From Bin16 sp965206315 (GTDB lineage: Bacteria > Chloroflexota > Dehalococcoidia > Lucifugimonadales > Australimonadaceae): a DNA stretch of 64,000 nucleotides. The DNA lies in NCBI GenBank assembly GCA_965206315.1, contig OZ242210.1, positions 868,001-932,000 of the forward strand. The letters are read 5' to 3'. Position numbers and translations under genes: made by a program. Shown here one piece after another: positions 35,218 through 44,415 of this stretch. Below the pieces are notes generated by a model, which was not told where the DNA came from, did no database searches, and worked only from the letters and a program-made list of their open reading frames with translations. Every line of letters begins with the position of its first letter. The first letter of the stretch is position 1.

Positions 35218-35784
35218 TTATAGCGAGCGCGCCGACCAGGGCGGCGACAGCGCGGCAGCGATGATGCCCTCGATGAAGGCGGCCTTGGCGTCGGTGTAGG
35301 CCTCGCGGTCGTCACTGTGCTTCGCGGCGAGGTCCCGCTTCAGGCGCTCGTAGTCGCGTGCGGCGCCGGGGTGCGCCCGGAGGTGGTCGCGGAACGCGAG
35401 GTGCGTCCGGATGGCGGGATGCCCCGAAGGGAACATGTGGGCGTGCGCTACTTCTCGCCCGTCAACAGTCTTCTCGAAGTAGAGGCGTCCGGGGATGCCG
35501 TACTCGCCGAGGCAGCGGTAGCCGAGCGCCGTCATGCGGGAGACGGTTTCGAGTCCCTCCTCCGGCCCTGCGGCAACCGGCATGACGTCCAGGATGGGCT
35601 TCGCGGCCAGCCCCGGCACGGCGGTGCTGCCGACGTGGTGCACCTCGACGACCCACGGGCGGCAGGCGTCCAGGATGGCCGCCGACTCGCGCTCGAAGAG
35701 CCGAGGCCATTCGGGGCTGTACTCGACTATCTCGATGTGTCCGCCCTGCGTGCCGAGCGAACGCCACCGGCCGTTGGCGTTCAT
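35218..35784 (-). CDS. GrpB/UPF0157 family protein
   Basis: 188 residues. Family pattern: VEYSPEWPRLFERE, VEVHHVGSTAVPGLAAKPILDVMP (nucleotidyltransferase-like GSTA--G), AHMFPSGHPAIRTHLAFRD, and LKRDLAAKHSDDREAYTDAKAAF. This is the GrpB family, predicted nucleotidyltransferases with no firm substrate. It precedes rsgA on the same strand with 123 bases between. Confidence 0.88.
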   Translation of the reverse strand: MNANGRWRSLGTQGGHIEIVEYSPEWPRLFERESAAILDACRPWVVEVHHVGSTAVPGLAAKPILDVMPVAAGPEEGLETVSRMTALGYRCLGEYGIPGRLYFEKTVDGREVAHAHMFPSGHPAIRTHLAFRDHLRAHPGAARDYERLKRDLAAKHSDDREAYTDAKAAFIEGIIAAALSPPWSARSL

Positions 35785-35969
35785 GCCTCACTTCCCAAGG
35801 ACCGGCTGGACGGTGAAGGTACTTCCTCAACAGGTCGCCGTCCACCTTGCCCGCCCAGCCTGCCGGTGCTAGTGTCAGCGAACCTCCCGAGCGGTAGAGG
35901 ACCGGTCTCGACGGCGCACCCCACACTCGACCGGCCTCGTTGACCGCAAGGGACGACGGAGGAGACAGC

Positions 35970-37607
35970 GTGGAGATCCACGAAGCCCTCTTTGCCGTTG
36001 GCGTCCTCATCGTCACGGCCAAGCTGCTGGAAGGCGTCTTCAAGCGCCTCGGCCTGAACGCCATCTTCGCCTACGCCGTCGCCGGCGTGGTCCTCGGCCC
36101 CATTACCGGCCTCGTCCACACCGGCAGGGAGATCGACCTCATCCTCAGCATCGGCATCTTCATGTTCTTCTTCCTCATCGGACTGGAGGAGCTGGACATC
36201 GCCGGCTTCCTCGCCGCCATCCGGGGCCGCATCTTCTTCACCGCCGTGCTTGCCGTCACCCTCTCCATGCTCGTCTCCCTCGCGGTCACGACCGATTACG
36301 TCTTCGACCTCGGGCTGGGCCTCAGCTTCACCGAAGCCCTGGGGCTCGCGGGCGTGCTCTCCCTCTCCAGCCTGGGCGTCGTCGCGAAGGCGCTTATCGA
36401 CGAGGGCCGGCTGCGCGAGCCAGTGGGCGTGCAGATATTCACCGCGGTCATCATCGTCGAGCTGATCGCCCTCTTCATCGTGGGCTTCGCCATCAGCGGG
36501 CACTTCTCGGCGGACGAGCACGGCGCCCTCGACGCGGCGGGCGTGGGCATCGTCATCGGACAGATCGTCGGCTTCGGCGTCGTCACGTGGTTCGTGGCCA
36601 GCAAGCTGTTGCCGCGGGCCCTCGGTCTGCTGCACCACATCCTGCGCGTGCCGCAGTTCGCCCTCGGCATCCTTCTCGGGAGCCTCTTCCTCGTCGTCGT
36701 CGCCGCCGAACAGGTGGGGCTGCACGGCTCCCTGGGCGCGCTCCTCTTCGGCGCCGCCCTCTCCTTCCTGCCGTACCAGATGCGGCGCGACATCATGCCC
36801 GGCATGCGCGGGGCTGCCGAAGGCTTCTTCGTGCCGCTGTTCTTCGCTTCCGCGGGCCTGTATCTCAGCCTGGAGTTCACCAAACTGCCCATCGAGACGA
36901 TCCTGGCGCTGGCCCTCGTCCCCTTGGCAGGCAAGATCGGCGCCTCATTCCTCAGTTCGTACGTCACACGGGTCGACGCGCCCTTCGCCACGGCGGTGGG
37001 TCTCACGGCGAAGGGCGTCGCGGAGATCGCGCTCCTCCTGGTGATGCTGCAGAGCGGCGCCATCGGCAAGGACATCTTCTCCCTGCTGGTGCTGGTGATG
37101 CTCGCCTACATCATGCTCACGCCCATGGGCATCGGTTACGCGCTGCGGCGGATGGCCCGCCCGACACGCGAGCTCTCGCTCGACAGGATCCCGCCGTCCT
37201 TCGAGCGCTTCGTGCTGGACGAGGTCAGGGTGCGCGACCTGCTGGACCCCTACCGCCTCCACCCGGAGGCCTCGCAGACGGTCAAGACCTTTTCGGAAGA
37301 CTGGCTGTTGCAGGACCAGCACGACTACGTGGTCGTGGACCACGGGGCGCTGGCCGGCATCGTGTCCGTGAGCATGCTGCGTTACCTGCCCCGAGCCGAG
37401 TGGGAACACACGCCGCTCAGCCAGATGCTGCGGCAGCAGACGCCGACCGCTTCCACCGACGACTACGTGGAGGACGCGCTGCAGCACATGACCGAGAACT
37501 CCCTGTCCGCCCTCCCCGTCGTCGACGCCAAGACCGGCGGATTCAAGGGCTCCATCTCCGCCCACGAGATCCTGGAGATGCTGCTTCTCAGCGCCCGTGG
37601 GCAGTAG
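35970..37607 (+). CDS. CPA2-type cation/proton antiporter with C-terminal CBS pair
   Basis: 545 residues. Residues 1-400 form the 12-13-helix Na+/H+ exchanger domain of the KefB/CPA2 group (GLNAIFAYAVAGVVLGP, FFFLIGLEELD, LHGSLGALLFGAALS, GLTAKGVAEIALLLVM). Residues about 425-540 carry two CBS motifs (VRVRDLLDPYRLHPEASQTV; DYVEDALQHMTENSLSALPVVD), which usually bind adenine nucleotides and regulate activity. The start is GTG 35970, with GGAGGAGA upstream, rather than TTG 35940. Confidence 0.88.
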   Translation: MEIHEALFAVGVLIVTAKLLEGVFKRLGLNAIFAYAVAGVVLGPITGLVHTGREIDLILSIGIFMFFFLIGLEELDIAGFLAAIRGRIFFTAVLAVTLSMLVSLAVTTDYVFDLGLGLSFTEALGLAGVLSLSSLGVVAKALIDEGRLREPVGVQIFTAVIIVELIALFIVGFAISGHFSADEHGALDAAGVGIVIGQIVGFGVVTWFVASKLLPRALGLLHHILRVPQFALGILLGSLFLVVVAAEQVGLHGSLGALLFGAALSFLPYQMRRDIMPGMRGAAEGFFVPLFFASAGLYLSLEFTKLPIETILALALVPLAGKIGASFLSSYVTRVDAPFATAVGLTAKGVAEIALLLVMLQSGAIGKDIFSLLVLVMLAYIMLTPMGIGYALRRMARPTRELSLDRIPPSFERFVLDEVRVRDLLDPYRLHPEASQTVKTFSEDWLLQDQHDYVVVDHGALAGIVSVSMLRYLPRAEWEHTPLSQMLRQQTPTASTDDYVEDALQHMTENSLSALPVVDAKTGGFKGSISAHEILEMLLLSARGQ

Positions 37608-37618
37608 CGGACGGCCGC

Positions 37619-38356
37619 CTAGGACGACGACAGCAGGAGGCGGGTGTACTCGTCGCCGGGGTCCTGGATAAGCTCCTGGTACGTCCCGGTGCGGAGGATG
37701 CTGCCGTCCCGGATGATGGCGATGCGGTCCGCCATGGCGCGTGCGTCGGTGACGTTATGCGTCACGTACAGCGTCGTTGCGCCGAACTCGTCATGGACGC
37801 GCCGGATCTCCGTGCGCATCTTCGGCCTGCTGATGGGGTCGAGGTTGCTCAGGGGCTCGTCCATCAGGAACGACGTGGCCTCCGTGACCATCGCCCGGGC
37901 GAGGGCAACGCGCTGGCGCTCGCCACCCGACAGCTCGTCGGGCTTGCGCGGGAAGAGGTACTCCCTGAGCCCGACACGGCGCGCCACGTTGTTCACTCGG
38001 GAGCGGATCTGCTCATCGCCCCAGCGGCGGGCCTTCAGCGGCAGGCTGAGGTTGGAGTAGCCGCGCTCTTCCATGACCCGCAGGTGCGGCCAGAGGGCGA
38101 GGCTCTGGAAGATGAGCTGCACCGGCCTGCGCCCAACCGGGATGTCGTTCATGTACTCCCCGCCGATGTAGATGTCGCCCTGCTCAGGCCGCTCGAGGCC
38201 GGCGATGAGGCGCAGCAGCGTGGTCTTGCCCGACCCCGACTCGCCCATGATCGCGACGAACTCGCCCGCACCGACCTCGAGGTCCGCGATGTCGACCGCC
38301 GGAGCCTCGGTCCTGGGGTACTGGAACTTGAGGCGCAGTACTCGTATGCCACTCAT
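37619..38356 (-). CDS. orphan ABC transporter ATPase (sugar/polyamine importer type)
   Basis: 245 residues. Walker A GESGSGKTTLLR, Q-loop LIFQSLALWPH (the ALWPH form is typical of MalK/PotA-like importers), signature LSGGERQR, Walker B FLMDEPLSNLDP, H-loop VTHN. The MalK regulatory barrel is missing and no permease or binding protein is next to it. A -10-like TATACT lies at 38375-38380 and a GGTAGGAAG site precedes the ATG. It may serve a transporter encoded elsewhere. Confidence 0.88.
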   Translation of the reverse strand: MSGIRVLRLKFQYPRTEAPAVDIADLEVGAGEFVAIMGESGSGKTTLLRLIAGLERPEQGDIYIGGEYMNDIPVGRRPVQLIFQSLALWPHLRVMEERGYSNLSLPLKARRWGDEQIRSRVNNVARRVGLREYLFPRKPDELSGGERQRVALARAMVTEATSFLMDEPLSNLDPISRPKMRTEIRRVHDEFGATTLYVTHNVTDARAMADRIAIIRDGSILRTGTYQELIQDPGDEYTRLLLSSS

Positions 38357-38374
38357 GGCTTCCTACCTGCCGGA

Positions 38375-38380
38375 AGTATA
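38375..38380 (-). promoter_or_regulatory. -10 element of the orphan ABC ATPase gene
   Basis: The minus strand reads CTATACTTCCGGC; TATACT is a one-mismatch -10. The same 13 bases occur upstream of the DUF2442 gene (46590-46603). Confidence 0.5.
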
Positions 38381-38405
38381 GGCCAGCGGCGGGTGAGCGT
38401 GCGCC

Positions 38406-39134
38406 TCACGCAGGCGGGCGTTCCCCGGTGGGAGTGCCGGCTGCCGGGCCTCCGGCGCCGTCCGCGGCATCGGCTCCCGCGGTCGATGGCTCCTCGGCCT
38501 GCACAGGCCCGGCGGCAGGCGGGGCGGGACGCCGTCTGCGACGGAAGACGCGCCTGAGCACCGCCCGCACGATCCGCAGCGCGAACTCCAGCAGCACGAG
38601 GAAGAGCAGGTAGTAAAGGATGGTCTCGCGGTGGTCGTTGGCCCGCTCCAGGAGCGACAGCGACTCACGTATCTCGAAGAAGGATGCGTCGATCAGGAAG
38701 ATGGCGAGCACCGCGAACGGCAGTATCTTCGCGAGGTCGCGCGAGAGGTCTTCGTCGTAGTACGCCGTCACCCTGATCGCGCTCACGGTCGCCAGCGCGA
38801 TCAGCAGGGTATCCGCGAACGAGCGCTCTTTCGCCAGGAACGCCAGGATGAGCGTAAGCACGGCGAACCAGAAGAACGCGAACAGCGGGAAGAGGATGAG
38901 GTACTTCGCCACGTACATGACCACGCCGACGACGCGCCGCACGAACCGGCGGCGCGACTTCTCGTACCGGGAGAGGTCCAGCGCGAACATGTCCCTGGCG
39001 GCGAGGAAGCGGTAGAACCTGAAGATGAAGATGGCGTAGACGCTCATGCCGAGGACGTAGACCGCCACAGGCCCCAGCAGGTCGAGCGCGTGGACCACGT
39101 ACAAACCCTCGGGGAACAGGTCTTCGAAGTTCAT
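38406..39134 (-). CDS. membrane protein of unknown function with Pro/Ala-rich tail
   Basis: 242 residues. About five helices, the first starting near residue 15, and a basic loop LSRYEKSRRRFVRRVVG. The tail (about 195-242) is Arg-rich and then Pro/Ala/Gly-rich, likely cytoplasmic and disordered. ATG 39134 overlaps the upstream stop as ATGA, so the gene is coupled to the SRPBCC gene. I do not recognise the family. Confidence 0.65.
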   Translation of the reverse strand: MNFEDLFPEGLYVVHALDLLGPVAVYVLGMSVYAIFIFRFYRFLAARDMFALDLSRYEKSRRRFVRRVVGVVMYVAKYLILFPLFAFFWFAVLTLILAFLAKERSFADTLLIALATVSAIRVTAYYDEDLSRDLAKILPFAVLAIFLIDASFFEIRESLSLLERANDHRETILYYLLFLVLLEFALRIVRAVLRRVFRRRRRPAPPAAGPVQAEEPSTAGADAADGAGGPAAGTPTGERPPA

Positions 39135-39766
39135 GCGCGGCACCCGTCGGTCACCAACTGCGACAACTCCTTCAGCACGTCCCGCCAGTGCTCCCGCATC
39201 CGTTCCCGCTCCTCGAGGCTGGACAATCGTTCCTGATGGAACCTGACGGAGGCCTTCCCTCCAGACGGCACGACGGTGACCTGCAGGGTGGACGGATACG
39301 CCAGGGCCGGGCTGCTCCAGGTCAGCCTGACACGGTCCCCGGGAATCACAGAGCGGACCTCCCCCGAGGCGCCTTTCAACGTGCGGTAACGCTCACCCTT
39401 GCGGAACTCAATCCCGTCGGCCGCCCCCAGCCAGACGCCCAGGCCGGGGCCTTCCGTCAGCAGGTCCCATGCCTCTCCTGCCGATACCGGCAAGGTCATC
39501 TGGACGCCGATCTGGAAGCCGCCGGCGGACGTCTGTCCCACGACCCGCAGGCCCCGCGCCTGCTCGTATCCCACCGCGAGCGACTGCTGCCACCAGCCAC
39601 TGGACAGCTCGCCCGGCCCGGCGATGAGGGCCACGATCTCCTTGTGTTCCATCTCCCGCGCGCCCAGGCCGTCGAGGAGTTCCAGCCACGCGTCCCAGTC
39701 CCTGCCGGTCGCTCTGGCCACGGCCTCACCGGACAAGCCGCCATATCTCTGCTCGTTGCTCGACAC
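39131..39766 (-). CDS. DUF4287-like plus SRPBCC/AHSA1-type domain protein
   Basis: 211 residues in two parts. Residues about 10-75 resemble DUF4287 (TGRDWDAWLELLDGLGARE then EHKEIVALI). Residues about 85-205 look like a START/SRPBCC hydrophobic-ligand domain of the AHSA1 kind (MTLPVSAGEAWDLLTEGPGL, FRKGERY, LTWSSPALAYPSTLQVTVVP). GTG start. The ligand is unknown. It is coupled to the downstream membrane protein gene by a four-base overlap. Confidence 0.75.
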   Translation of the reverse strand: MSSNEQRYGGLSGEAVARATGRDWDAWLELLDGLGAREMEHKEIVALIAGPGELSSGWWQQSLAVGYEQARGLRVVGQTSAGGFQIGVQMTLPVSAGEAWDLLTEGPGLGVWLGAADGIEFRKGERYRTLKGASGEVRSVIPGDRVRLTWSSPALAYPSTLQVTVVPSGGKASVRFHQERLSSLEERERMREHWRDVLKELSQLVTDGCRA

Positions 39767-39809
39767 GCACCGCCTCGCTTCAGGCCCTGCCGCACCTACT
39801 GTAACGGCA

Positions 39810-40262
39810 CTACTCGCGCGGGTCGAGCCTGCGCAGGAGGTCGCGGGGGTTGTCGGAGAGCCCCGCGAGGTAGCAGAGCGCCGCTACGAACGACGCGACG
39901 CCCGACAGCACGAACAGCGCCCCGGCGGATGCTCCGCCGAGCGACAGCAGAGCCGCCACCAGGAGCAGCGCGCGCCGCTCCATGCCTTCACGCCGGAACG
40001 CGGCCCAGAGCGCCAGCAGCGCCGCCGCGACGCTGAACAGCGGCAGCAGGACCAGCCACGGCGTCGTGAGGTCAGCGGTGGCGGCGGCGAAAATGCCGAA
40101 GGCGATGGCGCCCTGCCCGCCGCCGAGCACCGCGCCGCCGAGGACGAGCACGTTGGCGTCCCGCCTGCGGCGGGTGCGGGTGCGCTCCAGCCAGACGAAC
40201 GGGACGGCAGCCGCAGCCGCGACGACGATGAGGACGGCGATGAGGACTGCCTGGGCTGCCAT
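39810..40262 (-). CDS. four-helix membrane protein of unknown function
   Basis: 150 residues. Helices at about 5-25, 40-60, 68-88 and 95-125, a basic loop RTRTRRRRD after helix 1 and a charged tail DNPRDLLRRLDPRE. ATG start; a cluster of repeats lies immediately upstream. No family recognised. Confidence 0.6.
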   Translation of the reverse strand: MAAQAVLIAVLIVVAAAAAVPFVWLERTRTRRRRDANVLVLGGAVLGGGQGAIAFGIFAAATADLTTPWLVLLPLFSVAAALLALWAAFRREGMERRALLLVAALLSLGGASAGALFVLSGVASFVAALCYLAGLSDNPRDLLRRLDPRE

Positions 40263-40286
40263 GGCCTAGCCTCCCCTCCTCCCCGG

Positions 40287-40391
40287 TTCACCCTCACCCC
40301 AACCCTCTCCCCTCAAGGGAGAGGGGGCCAGACACCCCACGCCACACCACCGCAGGGCCCTCACCCCAACCCTCTCCCTCAGGAGAGGGGG
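40287..40391. repeat. two adjacent family B palindromic repeats
   Basis: Copy 1 (40287-40328): TTCACCCTCACCCC, AACCCTCTCCCCTC, AAGGGAGAGGGGGCC. Copy 2 (40352-40391): GCAGGGCCCTCACCCC, AACCCTCTCCCTC, AGGAGAGGGG. The two subtypes of the family sit side by side. Confidence 0.88.
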
Positions 40392-40395
40392 AAAT

Positions 40396-40441
40396 GCCCG
40401 AGAGATTCCTCGGCTCCGCTGCGCTCCGCTCGGAATGACAA
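40396..40441. repeat. family C repeat
   Basis: GCCCGAGAGATTCCTCGG then CTCCGCTGCGCTCCGC and TCGGAATGACAAG. A shorter copy is at 46643-46676 and partial copies are near 47095 and 11541. Family A and family C both end in GAATGACA/G. Confidence 0.8.
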
Positions 40442-40450
40442 GTGTTGGGC

Positions 40451-41728
40451 TCACGGCTCGAACCGGTAGACGACGGGGAGGTCGCCGGGGTCGGTGACGG
40501 CTGCGTCGGTGTGGTGGTAGACGACCTGGACGCCGGGGCCGCAGTCGCCGAAGTCGTCGCAGGAGAGCGTACCGGTGAGACCGACGAAGCCCTGGCCCTC
40601 GTTCCATGAGACCTGAAATACGGCCCCCCGGAGCGCGTCGCGGTCGACGCGCAGCGTCCCCTCGTCGTCGAGGCCGATCAGGCGGGTGAAGAAGTTGCCG
40701 TCGTCGGGGACGGCGGCGCGCTCGATGGCGGCGAGCAGCAGCGTCGCGGCGTCGTAGGCATGAGCCCAGTAGGCCGACATGTGCGCCAGGTCGCCGTGCG
40801 CAGCCTCGAACGCCGCGAGCGCCTCGGCGGTGGTCTTGCCGGTCGCGGCGTTGCGGTTGCCCCGGACGAGGGATGGGAACCCCGCGAAGTAGAGCCCCTC
40901 CGTCTCCGGCAGCGCGAGGAAATCCGACGTGAACGCGCCGTCTCCAGATATGAACGTCACGCCCTCCAGGCGGTTGGACTCCCGCGCCTGACGGATGAAG
41001 TGCCCGGCCTCCGCGGAAAAGAGCGGGAAGAAGACGCCGTCCGGCCCGGCGGCGGCAAACTCAGCGACAACGTCGGTCATGTCGGTCTGCTCTTTCTGGA
41101 CAGCGCTCACGACCGGAACGTCGCCGCCGCGCCCGGTGAAGGCGGGCTCGAAGGCGCTCACGAGGGCATCCGTGTACGGGTCGCCGTCGTGCACAGCGGC
41201 GATGCGGCGCAGGCCGAGCTCGTCATAGGCGAACCCTGCGACTGCCTGCGCCTGGTACAGGTCGTTGTTGGCGACGCGGAAGTAGCCGGGGTGGTAGTCC
41301 GGGCCGGCGTTGCCGCGGAGATCGGAAGTGAGCCGGGGCGACGTGTTGGAAGGCGAGACCATCACGAGCCCAGCAGCGCTGTTCACGGGAGAGGCCGCCA
41401 CCGCCGCCCCCGAGCACGACGTGCCGACGATGCCGAGCACCTGCGGCTCGGCGGCGATGCTCTCCGCGCCCTCTTGTCCTCCCTCTCGTGAGCACATGGC
41501 GTCCACGGGCGGGCCGAGCTCCACCTCGTGGCCGTGGATGAGCCCGAAGTCGGCAACGGCCATCTCGACGGCGGCGCGCGATGCGCCGGTCCCCGAGAGC
41601 AGCGTGCGGACCTCGATGGGCTCGTCGGGACTGATGACGACGACGCCGGAGTCATCGTCACCGCCGCAGGCGGCGGTGGCGAGCGCGAGCGTCGCCAGCA
41701 AGGCGAGGATGGCGGTCTTCCGCCCCAT
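40451..41728 (-). CDS. branched-chain amino-acid-type ABC substrate-binding lipoprotein
   Basis: 425 residues. Signal with lipobox LATAAC followed by GGDDDSG. Mature protein of the LivJ/type I periplasmic-binding fold: GGQEGAESIAAEPQVLGIVG, MVSPSNTSPRLTSDLRGN, ALVSAFEPAFTGRGGDVPVV, MSAYWAHAYDAATLLLAAIE. It begins two bases after the ilvD stop. No LivHMGF partners are in the window. Its ligand could be a branched-chain amino acid or another small molecule. Confidence 0.88.
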   Translation of the reverse strand: MGRKTAILALLATLALATAACGGDDDSGVVVISPDEPIEVRTLLSGTGASRAAVEMAVADFGLIHGHEVELGPPVDAMCSREGGQEGAESIAAEPQVLGIVGTSCSGAAVAASPVNSAAGLVMVSPSNTSPRLTSDLRGNAGPDYHPGYFRVANNDLYQAQAVAGFAYDELGLRRIAAVHDGDPYTDALVSAFEPAFTGRGGDVPVVSAVQKEQTDMTDVVAEFAAAGPDGVFFPLFSAEAGHFIRQARESNRLEGVTFISGDGAFTSDFLALPETEGLYFAGFPSLVRGNRNAATGKTTAEALAAFEAAHGDLAHMSAYWAHAYDAATLLLAAIERAAVPDDGNFFTRLIGLDDEGTLRVDRDALRGAVFQVSWNEGQGFVGLTGTLSCDDFGDCGPGVQVVYHHTDAAVTDPGDLPVVYRFEP

Positions 41729-41730
41729 TC

Positions 41731-43431
41731 CTACCAGACGCTGCCCTGAAGGCCGGGGCTGGTGATGGCGCCTTCGCTGGCGGAGGCGACGCTGCGCGCG
41801 TACTTGGCGAAGACGCCGGTGGTGTAGCGCGGCGGCGGGGCGCTCCAGCCCTCGCGGCGGCGCGCCATCTCGTCTTCCGGCACCTCGGTCTCCAGCACGC
41901 GGCGCTCGACGTCCAGCACGATCGTGTCGCCGTCCTTCAGGAAGGCGAGCGGGCCGCCGTTCGCGGCCTCGGGCGTGATGTGGCCGACCATGAAGCCGTG
42001 CGTCGCGCCGGAGAAGCGTCCGTCCGTGATGAGCGCGACGGTGTCGCCGAGCCCCGCGCCCTGGATCGCCGCGGTGACGGCCAGCATCTCGCGCATGCCC
42101 GGCCCGCCGACCGGCCCCTCGTAGCGGATGACGACCACGTCGTTGTCCTGCACCTTACCGGCACGGACGGCGGCGAAGCAGTCCTCCTCGCGGTCGAAGA
42201 CGCGGGCGGGGCCGCGGTGCAGCCTGCGGCCGTGTCCCGCAAGCTTGACGACGCAGCCCTCCGGCGCGAGGTTGCCGCGCAGGATGGCGATGCCGCCGTT
42301 CGGGTTGATGGGGTCGCTGGCCGAGACGACGACCTGCTGTCCGGGCTCGGCGACCGCCGCGGCGCCGATCTGGCCGAAGCTCTGGCCGCTGACGTTGGCC
42401 GCGCCCGCGTGCGCCAGCTCCGCACCGACGAGCTCCTTCGAGACGAGGCCGTAGCCGCCCGCCGCGTACAGGTCCACCGCGTTGTACGCGCCGCCGGGTT
42501 TCATACTCGCGACGATGGGTGTGCGCCACGCGATCTCGTCGAAATCGTCGATGGAGAGTTCGACGCCCGCCTCGCGCGCTATCGCGAGCAGGTGGAGCAC
42601 CGCGTTCGTCGAGCCCGCGGTCGCGGCGACGCCTGCGATGGCGTTCTCGAACGCCTCGCGCGTCATGATGTCGCGGGGGGTCGTGCCGCTGCGGAGGAGG
42701 TCCATCGCGAGCCTGCCCGCGTTCCTCGCGGCCTCGGCCTTCGCATCGAAGACGGCGGGGACGGCATTCGCGCCCGCGGGGCTGATGCCGAGGAACTCCA
42801 GCGCCATCGCCATCGTGTTGGCGGTGAACTGGCCGCCGCACGCGCCCGCGCCGGGGCAGGCGTGGTCCTCGACCGCCTTCAGCCGCGCGTCGTCGATGCG
42901 TCCCGCCCCATGGGCGCCGACGGCCTCGAACACGTCCAGGATGGTGATGTCCTTCCCGTCCAGCTTGCCGGGCAGGATGGAGCCGTTGTAGAAGGCGAGG
43001 CCGGGCAGGTTGAGGCGCGCGAGCGCCATCCCGCCTGCCGGGAGCGTCTTGTCGCAGCCGACGAGCACGACGAGGCCGTCGAACGAGTGCCCGCGCGCGA
43101 CCGTCTCGATGGAGTCGGCGATGACCTCGCGGCTGACGAGCGAGCCGCGCATGCCCTCGGTGCCCATCGCGACGCCGTCGGAGACGGAGATAGTGTTGAA
43201 CTCCATGGGCGTGCCGCCGGCCTCACGGATGCCCTCCTTGACGTACTGCGCGAGCTCGCGCTGGTTGTAGTTGCAGGGCATCGTCTCGATCCAGGTGGTG
43301 GCGACGCCGATGAGGGGCTTGGCGAGGTCGTCGTCGGTGAAGCCGATGGCCTTGAGCATGGCGCGCGCCGGAGCGCGGGACGGGCCGTCGGTCATCTCTG
43401 CTGAGTGCTTCTTGAGCGGGTTGGTTGCCAT
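41731..43431 (-). CDS. ilvD: dihydroxy-acid dehydratase
   Basis: Dehydrates 2,3-dihydroxy acids to the 2-keto acid precursors of valine, isoleucine and leucine, using an iron-sulfur cluster. 566 residues, normal. Cluster cysteines in MPCNYNQRELA, LVGCDKTLPAGGMALARLN and GAGACGGQFTANTMAMALEF; C-terminal ITDGRFSGATHGFMVGH. ATG 43431 with GGAGGAG upstream and a perfect TATAAT -10 at 43460-43465. The binding lipoprotein gene follows after two bases. Confidence 0.95.
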   Translation of the reverse strand: MATNPLKKHSAEMTDGPSRAPARAMLKAIGFTDDDLAKPLIGVATTWIETMPCNYNQRELAQYVKEGIREAGGTPMEFNTISVSDGVAMGTEGMRGSLVSREVIADSIETVARGHSFDGLVVLVGCDKTLPAGGMALARLNLPGLAFYNGSILPGKLDGKDITILDVFEAVGAHGAGRIDDARLKAVEDHACPGAGACGGQFTANTMAMALEFLGISPAGANAVPAVFDAKAEAARNAGRLAMDLLRSGTTPRDIMTREAFENAIAGVAATAGSTNAVLHLLAIAREAGVELSIDDFDEIAWRTPIVASMKPGGAYNAVDLYAAGGYGLVSKELVGAELAHAGAANVSGQSFGQIGAAAVAEPGQQVVVSASDPINPNGGIAILRGNLAPEGCVVKLAGHGRRLHRGPARVFDREEDCFAAVRAGKVQDNDVVVIRYEGPVGGPGMREMLAVTAAIQGAGLGDTVALITDGRFSGATHGFMVGHITPEAANGGPLAFLKDGDTIVLDVERRVLETEVPEDEMARRREGWSAPPPRYTTGVFAKYARSVASASEGAITSPGLQGSVW

Positions 43432-43459
43432 GAGGACTCCTCCGAGTGGGTACCTGACG

Positions 43460-43465
43460 ATTATA
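43460..43465 (-). promoter_or_regulatory. ilvD promoter -10 (TATAAT)
   Basis: A perfect consensus -10 on the minus strand, 28 bases before the ilvD start, placing the transcript start about 22 bases upstream of the ATG. A -35 is not clear. Confidence 0.65.
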
Positions 43466-43539
43466 GCCCGCTGCCCCGGACAGGAACGAACATCGATGGA
43501 CAGGATGGGCAGGACCCTCCCGGAGACAACGAGAGACGT

Positions 43540-44406
43540 CTACCCTATGCGGTGACTGCGGAATAACAGCTGGCTGGCCAGGCCGGCATTGCGGCCGAAG
43601 TGGTCCTGCGCCCATCTGACCAACCGAGGGTTGGTGGGCACTTCCCGGTCCGGGAAATACGCCCCAAGGGCCCGCCTTATCCAGACGTCGACAGGGAAGG
43701 CCTCCGGCTTGTCCAGGGCGAACAGGGCGACGCAGTCGGCGATCTTCGGCCCCACCCCACGGCATTCCATCAACTCCCGCCTTGCCTGGACATAGGGCGT
43801 CCGGGGCTGAGCCAGTTGCTGCAGGTCCAACTCGCCGTCGCATATCCTCTTCGCAGCGGCAGCGATCTTCACGTGCCGGTTCAGGCCCAACTGCATCTTC
43901 GCCAGTTCCTTCTCCCCCGCCTCCAGAACTGCGGCGGGCGACGGGAACGTATGGCGCACTTCGCTGCCCAGATTCACCGGCTGCCCCAGATGGACCGCTA
44001 TCCCCTCGACGATCTCACGGATACGGGCGACGTTGTTGTTCGCCGAGCAGATGTAGGCGACCATGCACTCCCAGGGGTCGGGTTGGCGCAGGACGCGCAG
44101 AGAGGGGGCCTCTTTGGCCAGTTTGCCGACATGCAAATCGACAGAGGCAAGTTCAGCGCGGGCCGAATCGAGGTCGTCGTCCAGCCGGAAGTAGCGCCGC
44201 AGCAGGTTGGTCAGATCGTTCCCAGCCCGGTACTCCAAGCCGCCGTGGACCTGCCGGACGTGGAGCAGGGTTCCGGCCAGCACCCCGGAATACCAGCCGT
44301 CCTGCCTGAGGAACCACCGGAAGTCCTGTGTCCCATCCAGAATGTCGGCCAAGTCGAAAGGTTGCGCTACGGGGACCCGGCGAGGGGTTAGAGGGTTATG
44401 ACCCAC
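43540..44406 (-). CDS. 8-oxoguanine DNA glycosylase (OGG1-type)
   Basis: Removes oxidised guanine from DNA and cleaves the strand. 288 residues. The N-terminal OGG domain includes LDGTQDFRWF and WECMVAYICSANNNVARI. Helix-hairpin-helix GPD module: ECRGVGPKIADCVALFALDKPEAFPVD, with the catalytic Lys in GPKIAD and the Asp in PVDVWIRRAL. GTG start. All active-site residues expected for an OGG1 enzyme are present. Confidence 0.9.
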   Translation of the reverse strand: MGHNPLTPRRVPVAQPFDLADILDGTQDFRWFLRQDGWYSGVLAGTLLHVRQVHGGLEYRAGNDLTNLLRRYFRLDDDLDSARAELASVDLHVGKLAKEAPSLRVLRQPDPWECMVAYICSANNNVARIREIVEGIAVHLGQPVNLGSEVRHTFPSPAAVLEAGEKELAKMQLGLNRHVKIAAAAKRICDGELDLQQLAQPRTPYVQARRELMECRGVGPKIADCVALFALDKPEAFPVDVWIRRALGAYFPDREVPTNPRLVRWAQDHFGRNAGLASQLLFRSHRIG

Positions 44407-44415
44407 GGGCTACCC

